A stretch of DNA of 64,000 nucleotides from Cephalotrichum gorgonifer (GCA_900312665.1 ONZQ02000005.1:356128-420127), one strand, 5' to 3'. Positions 45,708 through 57,544 are shown, counted from the first letter of the stretch. The notes: a model not told the origin generated them from the sequence alone. Made by a program: numbers and translations.

Positions 45708-47312
45708 TTATCTGACTTTCTTCCCGCCGGCCTTTCTGATGAAAACGGTGGCTACCAACATGAGTCCGCAGATGGACGTATAAACTATCCACATTGTGCG
45801 GAGAGCATGTACATAGAGGCGGGTGTCGTCGCTGGCTGACTCGTCGGCTCCCCCCCCATTGTGGCCTAGATCAAGCCTGTCTCCCGGAAGTGATTTCTGG
45901 AGGATGACACTCCCCACAACTATCGAGGCGGACGAGAAGAGGCTCCTCATGAAATTGAAGGCTGACATGGAGGCAGCGACATCGACCGGCTGCACATGGC
46001 TTTGTAGCGCGATCATCGGCATCTGGAAGAGGGGACCCGTACCAACCCCGGCGACCATCAGGAACAGGATGATCTTGACCCAGCTGGCTGTCCCGTCGAA
46101 GCTAATGAAGAGTCCGGTTCCAGCAGTCATCACAACAACCGCCGCCCTAGTGGGAAGAAGGAAATCTCCCGTCCGCGCCACAAACAAGCCGGCCGCCATC
46201 GTCGCTAGCGACAGGGGGATGACGAGCGCAAAGAGTGCGACGCCTGAGATGATGGGCTCGAATCCCAGCACGACTTGAAAGTAAAGGGGCAGAAAGTAGT
46301 CATAGGCGATGAAAACGAAGCTCTGTATACAGGCCGTGGCGAAAGCGGCCAGGTTGGTGGTCTTGGCGAAGATGTGGCTTGGGATGATGGGGTTCGTGGC
46401 TAGTTTGGCCTCGTAGATGAAAAATGACACCAGAAGAACGGCGCCGACCGTCATGAGGGAGATGACCACGTCCGAACTCCAGCCTTGGCTGCCAGATGCA
46501 CCAGTCTCGAGGCCGAAGAGAAAGCAGATTGTGCCCCCGACTATGATGATTGAGCCGATCCAGTCTAGCGACATTAGACCCTCGGCGAAAGGGATCGTCG
46601 GTGACTTGAGACGCAGGACGAATACGAGAACCAGGATGGAGAGGACCTCGAATGGCAAGTTTATCCAGACTAATGAATTGTTATGAGAAAGTGATGGCTT
46701 AATGGGAGGGCTTGATGTTAACTTACAACACCAGCGCCAACCGATCGTCTGCGTGAATACGCCGCCCAGAATGGGGCCGACAGCACTGGCAACCGCGTAC
46801 ACCAGAGCTGTAAGCCCGTAGTACTTCGCTCTCTCCTTTAATTCGAAGAGGTCTCCGATGATGATGGTGATGAGGATATTTATGCCACCTCCGCCCAGCC
46901 CCTGTAGTATTCGACCGCCGATCAGCTCTGTCGCGCTGGGGGCAAGGGCCGCGACTAAACTGCCGGCTATGAATGCACCGTTGGCGACTAGTAGTACGGA
47001 TTTGCGACCGAAGATGTCAGAGAACTTCGCCCATATTGGTGTCGAGGAGGTTGAGGCTAGGGTGTAGGCGCTGCCTACCCAGGCGTATTGAGCGGCAGTA
47101 GCGTTCAGCGTGCGAGCGATGGTTGGGAGGGCCGTTGCCACTATAGTTACGTCCAGGGCGGCCAGGAATAATGTCAGAGACAACGATAACATCAGCGTGC
47201 GGCGACGCAGGGCGCCCATTTGGAGTCCCGGGGACTTGACTTCATCCTCTAGAACCTGTGGTGGTGTTTTTGTACCGTCATTCGCAATGCTTGTGCCGCT
47301 GGGACTTGACAT
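45708..47312 (-). CDS. MFS drug/H+ antiporter, DHA2 family (14 TM)
   Basis: Predicted plasma-membrane efflux pump for small organic compounds. Two exons, 47312-46727 and 46669-45708, give 515 residues. The 57-bp intron is a multiple of three with no stop, so unspliced reading also stays open; the GTAAGT donor and TTAG acceptor, and the resulting WRWCFWINLPFE, support splicing. Family motifs are LDVTIVATALPTIA in helix 1, WAKFSDIFGRKSVLL (motif A), GLGGGGINILI and VGPILGGVF (motif C). The cytoplasmic N terminus is about 35 residues. The gene is the left member of the right-hand cluster. A CCGAACCGAACCG element lies about 340 bp upstream. It may export a pathway product or toxic substrate. Confidence 0.92.
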   Translation of the reverse strand: MSSPSGTSIANDGTKTPPQVLEDEVKSPGLQMGALRRRTLMLSLSLTLFLAALDVTIVATALPTIARTLNATAAQYAWVGSAYTLASTSSTPIWAKFSDIFGRKSVLLVANGAFIAGSLVAALAPSATELIGGRILQGLGGGGINILITIIIGDLFELKERAKYYGLTALVYAVASAVGPILGGVFTQTIGWRWCCKLTSSPPIKPSLSHNNSLVWINLPFEVLSILVLVFVLRLKSPTIPFAEGLMSLDWIGSIIIVGGTICFLFGLETGASGSQGWSSDVVISLMTVGAVLLVSFFIYEAKLATNPIIPSHIFAKTTNLAAFATACIQSFVFIAYDYFLPLYFQVVLGFEPIISGVALFALVIPLSLATMAAGLFVARTGDFLLPTRAAVVVMTAGTGLFISFDGTASWVKIILFLMVAGVGTGPLFQMPMIALQSHVQPVDVAASMSAFNFMRSLFSSASIVVGSVILQKSLPGDRLDLGHNGGGADESASDDTRLYVHALRTMWIVYTSICGLMLVATVFIRKAGGKKVR

Positions 47313-48284
47313 ATTAGCTGAGGGAGAAGAAGGAGTGAGTGTTCCGCCTAGGCTTCAGTCGACCTTTTGATAGTCTACCTGCTTCGACTACTTGTCGTAA
47401 ACACAAGAAAGGGTAGGTTCATCAGCGCACGAAGAAAAAAATTGAATGAAAACAACGGAACTCCACCAACGGCCAACAATGAAATCTGACGATCGTATAT
47501 CCATATGCTGAGAGATACGGATATCCTGAGGGTACAGGTCACGACTGCGTGAAGGCTGCAGCGTCTGGTCCTAGTGTGTGTGGGTCGGGTGCCCCGGAGG
47601 CCCGGGGGGGAGGGTGGGGGGGAGCGGGTCGGCTGGCCAAGAGCCGGCCGAACCGAACCGATACGGCTCGGATCAGGTTTCTTGAACCGAATCAACAAAA
47701 GAACACCTGATTTTATGCTCTTGTTCTATGTCGTCAAGGAAGGTGGAGGACCATTTACCTGCCCCTAGATGTACAAGAGGTCCCTCCTAGGCTATGTAGC
47801 TAGATGCGGTGGTCCCCCCGGTGGTTTCACTCTACGATCTCTACCATCGTACCGCCCAATATTCTTAGCTTGGGGCCACCGGAATTCCGTGGTACTAGAG
47901 TAAGCCCCTGGGGTTAGAGTAACCTTATTAGTTCCGCCTAAGAAGATAACAAAAACCGGAAATTTTGTTAAGGGCCTACATATAACAACGCCTGGATTGC
48001 CATTATGGGAGGCTCGAACATTGGCGCCTGGAGTGCACAATGCGAGGTTAATTTTTAAACTCAGTGGAGGCTCAGGAAAAGAAATGACGGCTTGATGAGC
48101 CGCCTCATCGTGGGGTTGCACACTAGTATACCGTACCCTTCGCCTACTATCTCTTCGCCAACTACAACTCCCCAGACCTGTTCTGAGCTCGCCCTTCGGT
48201 GCATGGCAAGAAACTATATCTAGATTCAGAAGCAGCGTGAGAACAGGCGGTTGATTCTAGAACCCGAGAAATGCCCCCCCAGCG
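47313..48284. promoter_or_regulatory. Spacer upstream of the DHA2 transporter
   Basis: Nearly 1 kb between two genes on the same strand. It holds the DHA2 promoter, with the CCGAACCG tandem at 47648-47660, and the 3' end of the next MFS gene. No coding sequence was seen. Confidence 0.45.
47648..47660 (+). promoter_or_regulatory. Tandem CCGAACCG element (DHA2 promoter)
   Basis: CCGAACCGAACCG, two overlapping copies of the word, followed ten bases on by CGGCTCGG. It sits 336 bp upstream of the transporter's ATG. The same word recurs in the other promoters of this cluster. Confidence 0.55.
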
Positions 48285-50261
48285 TCACTCTTCCTTGTCC
48301 TTAGTGAATCTACCCGTGATAGTACGCAACTTCCTGCCGTAGAAGTACACCGGAATACCAAGAATGCCAAATACAGCAGTCAAGCCGCCAAAGAGTCCAA
48401 AAGCGCCATCGAACCCTAGAGAGTCGGTCATGGGGGCGATGCCGTAGCTGACGCCGAAAGACATAACTCCCCTGAAAGCGCAGATAATAATCAGTAGTGG
48501 ACCGGCACGCGTGGGGTAGCTGTCCAGCAGGTATGTGATGGCGACGATGTTGGCGCCTACGAAGCAGAAGTAGTAGGCGGCGATGGCCCAGGCGTAGATG
48601 AACCAGTGGTACCGGTCCGGGTACGTCGCGCCCAGGCCGTAGAGAGCGGCGGTGAAAGTGCCTACGATGACGGGGAAGATTAGGGGGATCAGGCGGGTCT
48701 CGGGCTCGTGGAGGCCGCCTCGGCGGTTGGCGAACCACCTGATGAGCATGTCGGAGCCATGTCCAAATATCGGAAGGGCAACTATGGCGGTGACGATCTG
48801 ACCGCAGTTGATATAGCTCACGGATGACTGGGGCCAGTTATAAGGGGCGTGGGTCAGGATGTTGCCGTAAGTGGTCCCGATGCCGATGTTGCAACCAAGA
48901 GTGAGCCCATTGAGGCACATTGCCCAAAATACCTGTGGATAAAGGAGCAGCTCAAAAGTGTGCTTTCGCTTTAAGTTAGTACATTGATGCCCCCCTGATG
49001 GCCCCCTATATGTGTGAAAGTCTTGGATAGGGAGATTGTATACTAACACGGAAGGTACGCCAGCCCAACCGATAGTCGGGAGTACCGACCCATAGGCGGA
49101 GATCACTTCTAAACGTTCGGGGCGCGAAGTTTACGGTGTCCAGGGGCGGCCTAACCGTGCAGGTCCGCGGAACACTTGATTCCGAAGTCGAGTCAGACTC
49201 TTGGAACGAGGCAAGAGGACGTTCGTACTTGGTCTCGGGTACCAAAAAGAAGGCCATAAGCAGCTGCACACCCGCCAATACACCGCCCAGGCCGTACCAC
49301 CACTCGGGAGTGATTGCATTTGCGATGGGACTGGCGAATAGCACCCAGATGGTTGTCAGGGTGACTTGAACTGTCTGCTGAATCATGAGACCTTGGCTTC
49401 GCTCGTGAAGGAAGAATATCTCCTGCGGATCCGAGTTAGTTAAAAGGACTGGTGAAGATCTTTGAGTGTAGGAGTGAGTATTAACGTACCTGAGTTATCA
49501 TGGGCACTAGCGCCTCACTCTGTCCCGCAGCGATGCCGAGCAAGCATCTCGACCACAAGTGGAAATCGTAGTTGTCGGCTACGGCGCACATCGCAGCCGC
49601 GACAATCATGACAATAGTGGAGAGGAGTAAGACGAATCTTCGGCCGACCGCATACGCTATCGGCATGCCGATCAAGTTTCCAATTCCCCTACCGCAATGA
49701 ACGGCACAAGTAAGAAACATGCTCGTCGTACAATCGCATCTCTCGCTCTCAGGTCGAACTGGACGTACATGAAAAGCGATGGATAAGTCATCAAAGCCGT
49801 GATATCTGCATAATCTTTTCCGGCAGCCGCGTATGGTGGAATGTAGAAACCAAGAAGGCCGCCAAACCCGGAGACGAGCGAAAGGCCAAGGGTTGAGACT
49901 TCGAAATGGGAGTAGGGAGCATTAACAAAATAAGCGCACAAAGCCCACATAGAGATGTAGCGACTCACAGATGGATATAATGACGACGATCGCAACCTTT
50001 TGCCACTTTCCCATGTTAAGAGGATCTGCCCAGTTTGTCAATGGCTATGCCAAAGCTTTCCTCTAGTGGAGGAGGCAGGTTACCTTGCGGATCGGCAGTC
50101 GGAGCGGGAATGTAGACGATGGTGCCTTCTGTCAGCTTGACCGTCCCCATGACCGAGGTGGCGTTATCATATTTCGCCGTGGATTTTGCTCCGAAAGCAC
50201 TCTCGGCATCAATATCCTCGACATGGACATCCCGCGAAATTTGCTTTTCCATTTGCGCCAT
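48285..50261 (-). CDS. MFS transporter (related to the 60.2-61.9 kb gene)
   Basis: Twelve-helix major-facilitator carrier, substrate unknown. Six exons join in frame: 50261-50084, 50025-49969, 49898-49769, 49688-49490, 49422-49048 and 48932-48285, giving 528 residues. A hydrophilic N terminus of about 60 residues leads into ADPQDPLNMGKWQK, the entry signature of this fungal subgroup. Motif A is seen in GMPIAYAVGRRFVLL. The central loop follows YERPLASFQ. NGLTLGCNIGIGTTYG and FGLFGGLTAVFGILGIPVYF mark the second half. The protein aligns end to end with the carrier at 60184-61928 (GIGNLIGMPIAYAVGRR against GLGNYIILPLALAYGRR), so the two are paralogues. It lies head-to-tail behind the dioxygenase gene at 51.2-52.4 kb. 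Confidence 0.88.
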
Positions 50262-51168
50262 CCTTCCGTGGTATCTGGGACCGTAACTCTGGGAGAGGAC
50301 TGCTGTAAGGAGAGATTAGGGATTACTCTGCTGACCTCTTGGCACTTTGAGCCATTCTTCCCGATCTCGAGGGAGGAGTGGGATCAAGCTCGTTTTTATC
50401 TAGTACCGAGACTTTATATCAAGGGGGCGTTCATGGCAAGGTGGAGATCCGGTTACCCCACAAACCCCGGACCCCGGAAAATACCCCAGGAAACCTTATT
50501 GCATGCCCCCACCTCATAATCTTGATCGAAATTGGCCAATCGGTGACCCTGTATTTGACTATCGTTGACTCTGCATCCAATGTGGAGCCGAAACACATAC
50601 CGGAGCCGAGGGATGCTGGCCCAGCCGAATCGGCTCAGCTCCCAACCGACACAGAGGTGCAGAATGAACTTTGCCCATCTCGGTGCCAATGGGGGATTGG
50701 ACTCTCACATTTCCCGCGCCTCAGTGCCGTCACAAGTCCATTGGTCCCAAGCTTCTTTAGTGTACACAGATAAGCTTACCAGAGCTTGACTGGCTAGAAC
50801 TATGCTTGTGAAGGAATACCAGCGAAACACCACATGGTGGAAAACTGCTCCACTTCAAAGGAGGGGAAGGCAAGCCACTGGGATAGAAATCACCGAGGGC
50901 CCGGTTCTCTGATCTTTCCAGGTTGGAATTTTCGTTACTGTTACCAAATGCGTCCTGACCGTTTTCCAGCTCGCCGTTTTCACATACCTCGCTACGAACA
51001 TCAGACGGACCTCGCTACGAGCATCACATAGACCAACGCCAAAATATACGGTCATGGGTTTGAGCTAGATATTTGGTGTCATACACAGAGCGCGCTCCCA
51101 ATTTACCCCCCATCGCCTACCAGGCAATACCTTACCATGTCCTAAACCTGACGCAGGTATGCTGCGAC
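50262..51168. promoter_or_regulatory. Spacer upstream of the 48.3-50.3 kb MFS gene
   Basis: About 0.9 kb with no coding signal. It contains CCGAATCGG at 50635-50643, an imperfect form of the cluster word, with several lone CCGA half-sites nearby (AGCCGAGG, AACCGAC). Confidence 0.4.
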
Positions 51169-52446
51169 CTAGTATGACTTGACGCCGGCCAATCTCAGCA
51201 CGGTGTCCGTAACCACAGGCTTCTCAAATGGTTCCGTCCTATACTTGGGGCAGACTTTGTCACCTCTCATGGGCTTTTCGGCGGCGGGACGAATATTGCT
51301 AAATGAGAGAATGACGGTGTTAGCAACAGATCAAGCACAGCTGAGTTCCGAAGGGACGAAAAGGGGGGGGAAACTCACCAGTGCGGCCAGTGGGTAGTTC
51401 CCATGTAATTCTCGAAGCAGTGCTTCTTCGCCTCCAGCGCCTCGTCGTCGGCGAACTGGCGTGGGGTCATACATATATACTGGACGTGCCGGATCTGGTT
51501 GCCCTCCGGGAACCGCGCGTAGTGCATGGTTCGCGAGTCCCAGAGGACGAAGTCGCCGGGGTCCATATTGACCTTGAAGAGCTCGCAGCCGCGTTCCTCG
51601 AACCACTTGACGTCCTTCTCACTGAAGAGGAAGAGATCCATGTATTCTAATTCGGGGGGAGGGGCGTCCTCGTGGTCGGCGGATTCGCGCTTCTGGGCGA
51701 AGAATTCGTTGAAGAGCTTAGCGGAACCCTTCATCAGCATGAGCCCGCCGTCATTGGGGCCGTTAGGGGCGTAGTTCAGGAGACCCTGGACTGCCTGCAT
51801 GCTGTTGCGCACACGTGTGTCAGTACAACTGAAGGTCCGGTCACACCCCCTGCTACCCGGAAAGGAGGTATGCATGCAAATCTAACTTACCCCAAGCGCC
51901 GGGGGTTCTGGTCGCAGTGTGGCCAGGGGCTCCACTTTATATCGGTCCTGTTCGGCATCGAGATGTTCATGCCGTCGAAGGATGAAATGAGCTCCTTGGT
52001 GCCCCAGAGCTTCTCAAACACTTCGATAACCGCCGGCTCGGTACGAGCCTCCCATGCCATCTTCTCGTGCGTGGAGCCGTAGGCGAAATACATCCTTTGC
52101 AGAAGGTATAGGTGAGCCAATGAAGATACGCAGAAGACTAAAATACAAAAAGAAGAACTCACCCTCCCTTGAAGCTAACGGGCAGGTGATCCGCCGTCCA
52201 TGTCTCGGGTTTGTTCTCATCGAACCCCAGATCGAAGTTCTTGAGCCATTGGATTTGCTTATCTGCATAATACTTGGCCCTCTCCTCGCTGATCACGCCC
52301 TTGATGAGCACGCAGCCGTTCTTGTGGAATTCATCCCTCCAGTCGCCGTAAACCTTATTCTCGTCAAAGGTAATAAGGTCCTTGCTCTCAAATTTGGCAG
52401 CGAAGGTGAGCTTCTTCGTAGGCTCCGTCTCAGTCTGTGTCGCCAT
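51169..52446 (-). CDS. Phytanoyl-CoA dioxygenase (PhyH)-family Fe(II)/2-oxoglutarate enzyme, copy 1
   Basis: Non-haem iron oxygenase using 2-oxoglutarate to hydroxylate a small molecule; substrate unknown. Four exons, 52446-52163, 52094-51891, 51801-51379 and 51298-51169, give 346 residues, all joints in phase 2. The iron triad is visible as His and Asp in WPHCDQNP and the distal His in DSRTMHYARF; the Arg in QIRHVQ is the likely 2-oxoglutarate anchor. GPNDGGLMLMKGS is the typical PhyH strand. ATG 52446 (MATQTETE) was chosen over an in-frame upstream start because the paralogue at 56-57 kb begins similarly (MATTTLVN). It is divergent from the CocE-like hydrolase gene, and the shared 623-bp promoter carries the richest group of CCGAACCG words. 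Confidence 0.9.
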
Positions 52447-53069
52447 GGTGTAATACGTATATGGTGATAGAATTGATACCTGGTAAAGAAAAATGAAAGG
52501 TAGCTTATCCAAGAACTACTGTAAGCTCTGGTATGATGTAGAAGTAAACAAATATATCTACAAGCCTTGCACCATATGCATTTCCAAAATCGGTCGACAG
52601 TACCGAGATCGTATTGACGTCAACCGAACCGAACCCGACCGAACCGAACCCGGAATCCCCACTATACACGGTCGGCCGGGTTTAGATCGAGCACGGGCTG
52701 TTTTAGAGGAGCCCTGCGAACCGAACCGAACCAGGGATCCCCGAGGAGCAGGCACCGGGTTGACACTGCCGAGCCCACATCGGCTACCCTCCCCCACATG
52801 GCTACGCTATCCCACACGGAACGGCCACGAGGTTATCTCCTCTATGCAACCCAAATATGTTGCAGGTAGCGTGGAAAACCGGGGAGTTTTACTAGAAGCT
52901 CGTATATATCACAGGCCCCCCCAATTTTCCTATTCAGTACTTGGCGGTTCATCTTTAACTGAGACATACTCCAGGTTCTCCCTCCTTAACGACTTGCATT
53001 CATCTTTCCACCTTTGTGCTGCATAATCTAGACTCTCTATTCTTGTTTCTAGATTATTTCACTACCACT
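52447..53069. promoter_or_regulatory. Divergent promoter, PhyH copy 1 / CocE-like hydrolase
   Basis: A 623-bp bidirectional region with no gene. It contains three groups of CCGAACC-type words at 52624-52637, 52639-52653 and 52717-52732, the densest array in the window. Confidence 0.6.
52624..52732 (+). promoter_or_regulatory. Array of CCGAACC tandems
   Basis: Three tandems: CCGAACCGAACCCG at 52624-52637, CCGAACCGAACCCGG at 52639-52653, and CGAACCGAACCGAACC at 52717-52732, with CGGTCGGCCGGG between them. They lie about 180-290 bp before the PhyH start and 340-450 bp before the hydrolase start. Probable binding sites for one pathway regulator (inference). Confidence 0.6.
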
Positions 53070-55038
53070 ATGCCAGACCCAGTCCAAGTAGCGTTCAAAC
53101 GGGTGAAGGAGCCAAAGGTTGGTGAAAATGGCTACGGTAAGGCGCTACTTTCTGTTCCCCTGCTTGCATTATTTTACACTCGGTTCATTTGTCCTGAGGA
53201 GCACAGTAAAATAAACTTACAAGCACCAAAACTGACACTCATTCTGTATAGTTGGCTTCCAGCCGGGCAAAACGGAAGTGCTACCTGCGGGTTTGAAACC
53301 TTTCGAGACCAAAGCCCTGACCTCATCAATCCTTGTGGAACATGACGTCGAAATCTTGATGCGCGATGGCGTTCGACTCTACGCCGACGTGTACCGCCCG
53401 GCCGAGACGCAGGCGAAGGTCCCCGGCATCCTCAGCTGGTCGTGCTACGGAAAGAAGTACAGCGCGCTGGATATGCTTCCCATGTGCGTCTGGCACTGCT
53501 GTGTGGAAAGGAACAATCTCAGCGGTCTGGAGAAGTTCGAGGGTTTGGACCCCGCTACGTGGTGTGCGAACGGGTACGCCATCATCAGCGTCGACATCCG
53601 CGGAACAGGCCACAGCGACGGTCAGATCTGTGTCATGGGGCCCCAGGATGCTGAGGACGGATACGACGTCGTCGAGGCCGTGGCCAGGATGGACTGGTGC
53701 AATGGAAATGTGGGCATGGCGGGAAACTCGGCCCTTGCCATCTCACAGTGGTTTATCGCCGCCCAGCAGCCCCCTTCATTGAAAGCCATCGCGCCGTGGG
53801 AAGGGATGGGTGACATGTACCGCGAGCAGTTTTGTCGTGGCGGGTGGTTTTCGATGAGCAACTTCGACCTGATCACCAGCGAGATCATAAGGGGCCAGCC
53901 TAACTCGGGTGTGGAGGACTGGGCCGAGATGTACCGCAGGTCACCCACGCAGAACGACTATTGGAGGGCTAAGCGGGTGGACATGACCAAAATCAAGTGT
54001 CCTGCGTATATTCGGGGCTCGGATGTTAGCGCCATCCACACCATGGGATCAATACGGGCCTGGTTGGAGATTCCTCACGACAACAAGTGGATCCACTGGA
54101 GCAGCAAGCAGGAGTGGTACGAGCTCTATAGCGAGCCCGAGTCTCAGGAGGAGCTCCAGGTATTCTTTGACCGCTACCTGAAGGAGCTGAAGAATGGTTG
54201 GGAGGAGAAGACGCCCAAGGTTCGATGGTCCGCGCTGCAGTTTGGCGATCGGCCTGCCATTGACGACATAGAACTCCAAGACTTCCCCGTTCCCGGGACG
54301 GAGTATCGTGAGTTGTACCTGCAACCTGGAGGCTCGCTAGCTGCACACCAAGCTACAGGAACGGGGTCGACATCCTATGATTCGGAGAGTTTCAAGAGCT
54401 TTGCTGAGTTCACGTACACGTTTGACGGCCCTGCACGGCTGATTGGACTTCCGAAGGCCGTCCTGTATATGTCTTGCGACTCCAGAGACGACTTCACTGT
54501 ATTCACGATTCTGCGGAAGAAGGACCGGAACGGAAAGGAGCTCATGCATCTCAACTTCCCTATCGAGGCAACCCCCGTCAAATCGATTGATGAGATCCCT
54601 GAAAAGGAGCGAGCCAGCCTTAATCTTCACCAGGGTTCAATGGGCATTCTGCGCGCTTCCCAGCGGGAGGTTGATGAGACCCGAAGCATCCACCCTCAAT
54701 TTCCGTTCCACCCCCACGAGAAGCAAGAGAAGATTACACCGGGGACGATCGTTAGGCTCGAGATTGGCATTTGGGCAATGGGCGTTGATTTTGATGCTGG
54801 CGAGAGCATCAGTCTGAGGGTGAGTGCATTTCAATGCCTGTCCTACATTCAAAACATACTTAACCTAACAAATTCCTCTCGATTACAGGTTGGGGGGCAA
54901 TATCCAAGCATCGCCGAGTTTAAATCGTTTTCGGCACCGCGTCCAGAACACGAGTTGAACAGAGGCAAACATACGGTGCATTTCGGGGGCGAATACCCAA
55001 GCTTCGTTAGCTTGCCGTTCACGCCGCTGGAAAGGTAG
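53070..55038 (+). CDS. CocE/NonD-family serine hydrolase (cocaine-esterase/X-Pro peptidase-like)
   Basis: Alpha/beta hydrolase acting on esters or acyl-amino compounds; exact substrate unknown. Three exons, 53070-53136, 53252-54819 and 54889-55038, give 594 residues. The second intron is 69 bp, a multiple of three without a stop, so the spliced and unspliced frames both read through; its GTGAGT donor, CTTAACCTAAC branch and TACAG acceptor favour splicing. Family marks are YRPAETQAKVPGILSWSCYG, VDIRGTGHSDG, and the nucleophile Ser in GMAGNSALAISQW near residue 181. The C-terminal jelly-roll domain begins around YRELYLQPGG and includes FTVFTILRKKDRNGKEL. No signal peptide is seen, so it is probably cytosolic. 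It is divergent from PhyH copy 1. Confidence 0.9.
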
Positions 55039-55987
55039 ATCTGAAATCCTCGACCGGCGTGTCGAGGTGAGGAGCTATAGGGGTCGCCTTTGATACAGAA
55101 TTTTGCAGCCTGGGAGCCCCCCGGAGCCCAAGTAATTACGAGACTGCGCACATATTAGAAATGGGGTCTCTTCCCGCTGTGGAGCACTATGAATTGATAT
55201 ATTCATCTACCCTGGCGACGCTTGGTCCCGTTGCGGGGTGCATTATCTCCACAATTGGTTCTTGTCTCCCTATGATGATACGGAGTAAATAACCACCATG
55301 AGCCGTATGATAATCCTAGCCGAGTTAGAAGTCGTGGAAGTTATGCTTATACGTATCTTATCGCTTCTTGCCTTTTCCAGCCTACGGGCTTGTCAGGCTT
55401 GCTTCAGATGTTCCAGAATTTCCGATTGGCTATAGCAAGTCACTCTAAGATATGTAGAAGCATACAATCAATGGTGCTCATAAATTAGTATGTAACCCGG
55501 CCTATTTATGGAGGGGTCCCAAATCATCCCAATCAAACCGCTAGTAAAGTGATCGTGATAGAGAATTAATTGAAGCAACACCCCTCAGTTAGATCTTCAA
55601 GGAGTATGAAGACTAAGTTGACATTACATAACATAACTTATCGGCAATAGATATGGCCATCTCATTTTCTACCTCAAGGCCGCTCCACTTAGATATATCA
55701 TCTACAATGGACCTTTAGCTAGTATACTATTTCTAGATTTAACAAGCTATTAGGGTGTATCTTACTACCTATAAGCTAAGCTATTCCCAGTAGATAAACT
55801 AGGATAGATATATTGGGAGCATAATATTTTGCTTTAAGTACTCCTACAATCTGATAATTTATAGGCGAAGATAAATCATTTTGACCTATGAATAAAGCTC
55901 CTCAAATATCTGAGCCGTGCGAAGCGGTAAACTTCCCCGGGTCTGCCTCCCATTGCATCTTCGTGGTCGGTCACCGTTCTCGTTCCC
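55039..55987. other. AT-rich convergent spacer, CocE-like / PhyH copy 2
   Basis: Nearly 950 bp with no gene. The stretch at about 55,440-55,910 is markedly AT-rich with many TA steps and stops in every frame, unlike the surrounding GC-balanced DNA. This is what repeat-induced point mutation leaves behind, so it may be a remnant of an old repeat. Confidence 0.5.
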
Positions 55988-57067
55988 CTACACCTTGATG
56001 TAGGGAATGCCCGTTAGCTTGAAAGCTCGCTCGCTTAGGACTGGCCCATTTAATGGCTTAGTCCTCACGAGGCTATCCGGCTGGCCGTCCCGCATAGCCA
56101 GGTTCGTTCCGGAGTGCAAAGCATTGGGCCAGTGAGTCGTCCCAACCTTGGCTGTACGATCGGTGGAGGTTAGTGCTGCTACTATCATAGATCATGCGGG
56201 CCAACTCTTACCATCCCAAGCAGCCTTCTTTCGGATCAGGTCCTCCTGCGACGCGTCCGCAACGGGCATATAACAGGTATAGACCGCAAGTCTGTCCTGG
56301 GTGCCGGAGGCGGGCACGTTGTAGTGCGGGGTTCGGGAATCCCAGAGAAGCAGATCACCGGGCTCTGCCTCTACCTTTATCCATTCACAGCCGTGGTCTT
56401 TCAACCACGCCATCCCGGCATCGGTAAAGCCGTACCACTCCTTCGTCCAAGCTGGGATCCGCTCCTCGTCCTTCATGTCCTCGTGGAACTGCTCACTCAG
56501 GAGATGGGCTCCCTTACAGACGATAAGACCGCCGTCATTGGGGCCGTTCGGCAACAGGTTGACGAGGCCCTGGAGGCACCGGAAACCGGGCTTCTCGGGA
56601 TCCTGGTCCTGGTGCGGCCACGGTTTGTTGGCAGGGAGATTGGTGCGGTTGGAGAAGCCGTAGTTGATGGCATCGAACGAGACGATGAGGTCCTCGGTCC
56701 CGTAGACTTTCTCGAAGGCGGAGATCACGCCGGTCTCGGAGCGGATGTCCCACACGAAGTCCTCATGCGGCGCGCCGTAGTTCAAGAGCATGCCCTTCTC
56801 GTTGATGACGGGGAGCTTGTCTGGGTGGACGGTCGAAGGATCCTTGCGGTCGTAGCCTTTTCCAAAGGACTCTAGGAGGGAGAGCATGCGATCGGCGTAC
56901 CTGATCGCACGGTCTCGGGGAACGGCGCCCTTCACGACGGCGTATCCATCGCGAACGAGGTCGTCGCGCCAGTCGCCGAAGCTACCGTCGGTTCCGTCGA
57001 TCTTAAGCTTCAGCTGAGCGGGGGAGCTGAGGTTGGGAGTACTATTAACGAGCGTAGTTGTGGCCAT
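55988..57067 (-). CDS. Phytanoyl-CoA dioxygenase (PhyH)-family Fe(II)/2-oxoglutarate enzyme, copy 2
   Basis: Second 2-oxoglutarate-dependent oxygenase of the cluster, substrate unknown. Two exons, 57067-56212 and 56151-55988, give 339 residues. The iron triad is His and Asp in WPHQDQDP and the distal His in DSRTPHYNV; the Arg in TQDRLAVY is the probable 2-oxoglutarate ligand. It aligns throughout with copy 1 (GPNDGGLIVCKGAH, GTTHWPN against GTTHWPH), including a similar tail after that motif. Its single intron falls just before GTTHWP, whereas copy 1 has its last intron just after the motif, so the two genes do not share intron positions. It is divergent from the P450 fusion gene; the 477 bp between them carry the CGGTTCGG element. 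Confidence 0.9.
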
Positions 57068-57544
57068 GTTGGTCAGGGGTTGTTCTTGAACTTAGGATGG
57101 TTACCGTATGTGAACGCCTGTATTTCTCGGAATGCGGAAAGATGTAGTAGCGGGTTAAGTTGATTGATAATACATGTACTGATAATGAACGGTAATCAAA
57201 ATAATTACGCCTTAATAAATAGTTGACCTTGAATTGGTATCATTTCTTGTATTCCTTGGATGTTGAGATCTCGGGGCTCCAAGGAGCAGGTTACACCAAT
57301 TCGGTTCGGTTCGGGATCGCCCACCGGCCGAATTTCCGGCTCGGTTCGGCCACCTGTCAGCTCGGCACAGTAACACCCAACTTACACCAACCGTAACAGT
57401 GAGCTTCGCCTAGAGGTTGCGCAACTGACCCGACTATGGTTGCATTAAGATGGGAATTTTGGCCTATCGGACTCACGAAGGGTGGCCAGCTTGTCAAGTT
57501 TGCCCCCTTCTCAACCACGGAGTAACCACCCTGTCTCTTCCAAC
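57068..57544. promoter_or_regulatory. Divergent promoter, PhyH copy 2 / P450 fusion
   Basis: A 477-bp bidirectional region without a gene, AT-rich next to PhyH copy 2 and GC-rich in the middle, where the CGGTTCGG words lie. Confidence 0.55.
57302..57349 (+). promoter_or_regulatory. Tandem CGGTTCGG elements
   Basis: CGGTTCGGTTCGG at 57302-57314 and CGGTTCGG at 57342-57349, with CCGGCCGAATTTCCGG between them. This is the reverse complement of the tandem words at 47.6 and 52.6 kb. The position is about 200-240 bp from each flanking start codon. Confidence 0.6.

Noticed and set aside
57482..57544. Upstream GTG start extending the P450 fusion by 21 residues
   Set aside because: The first ATG (57545) gives a sensible N terminus; upstream ATGs are out of frame.
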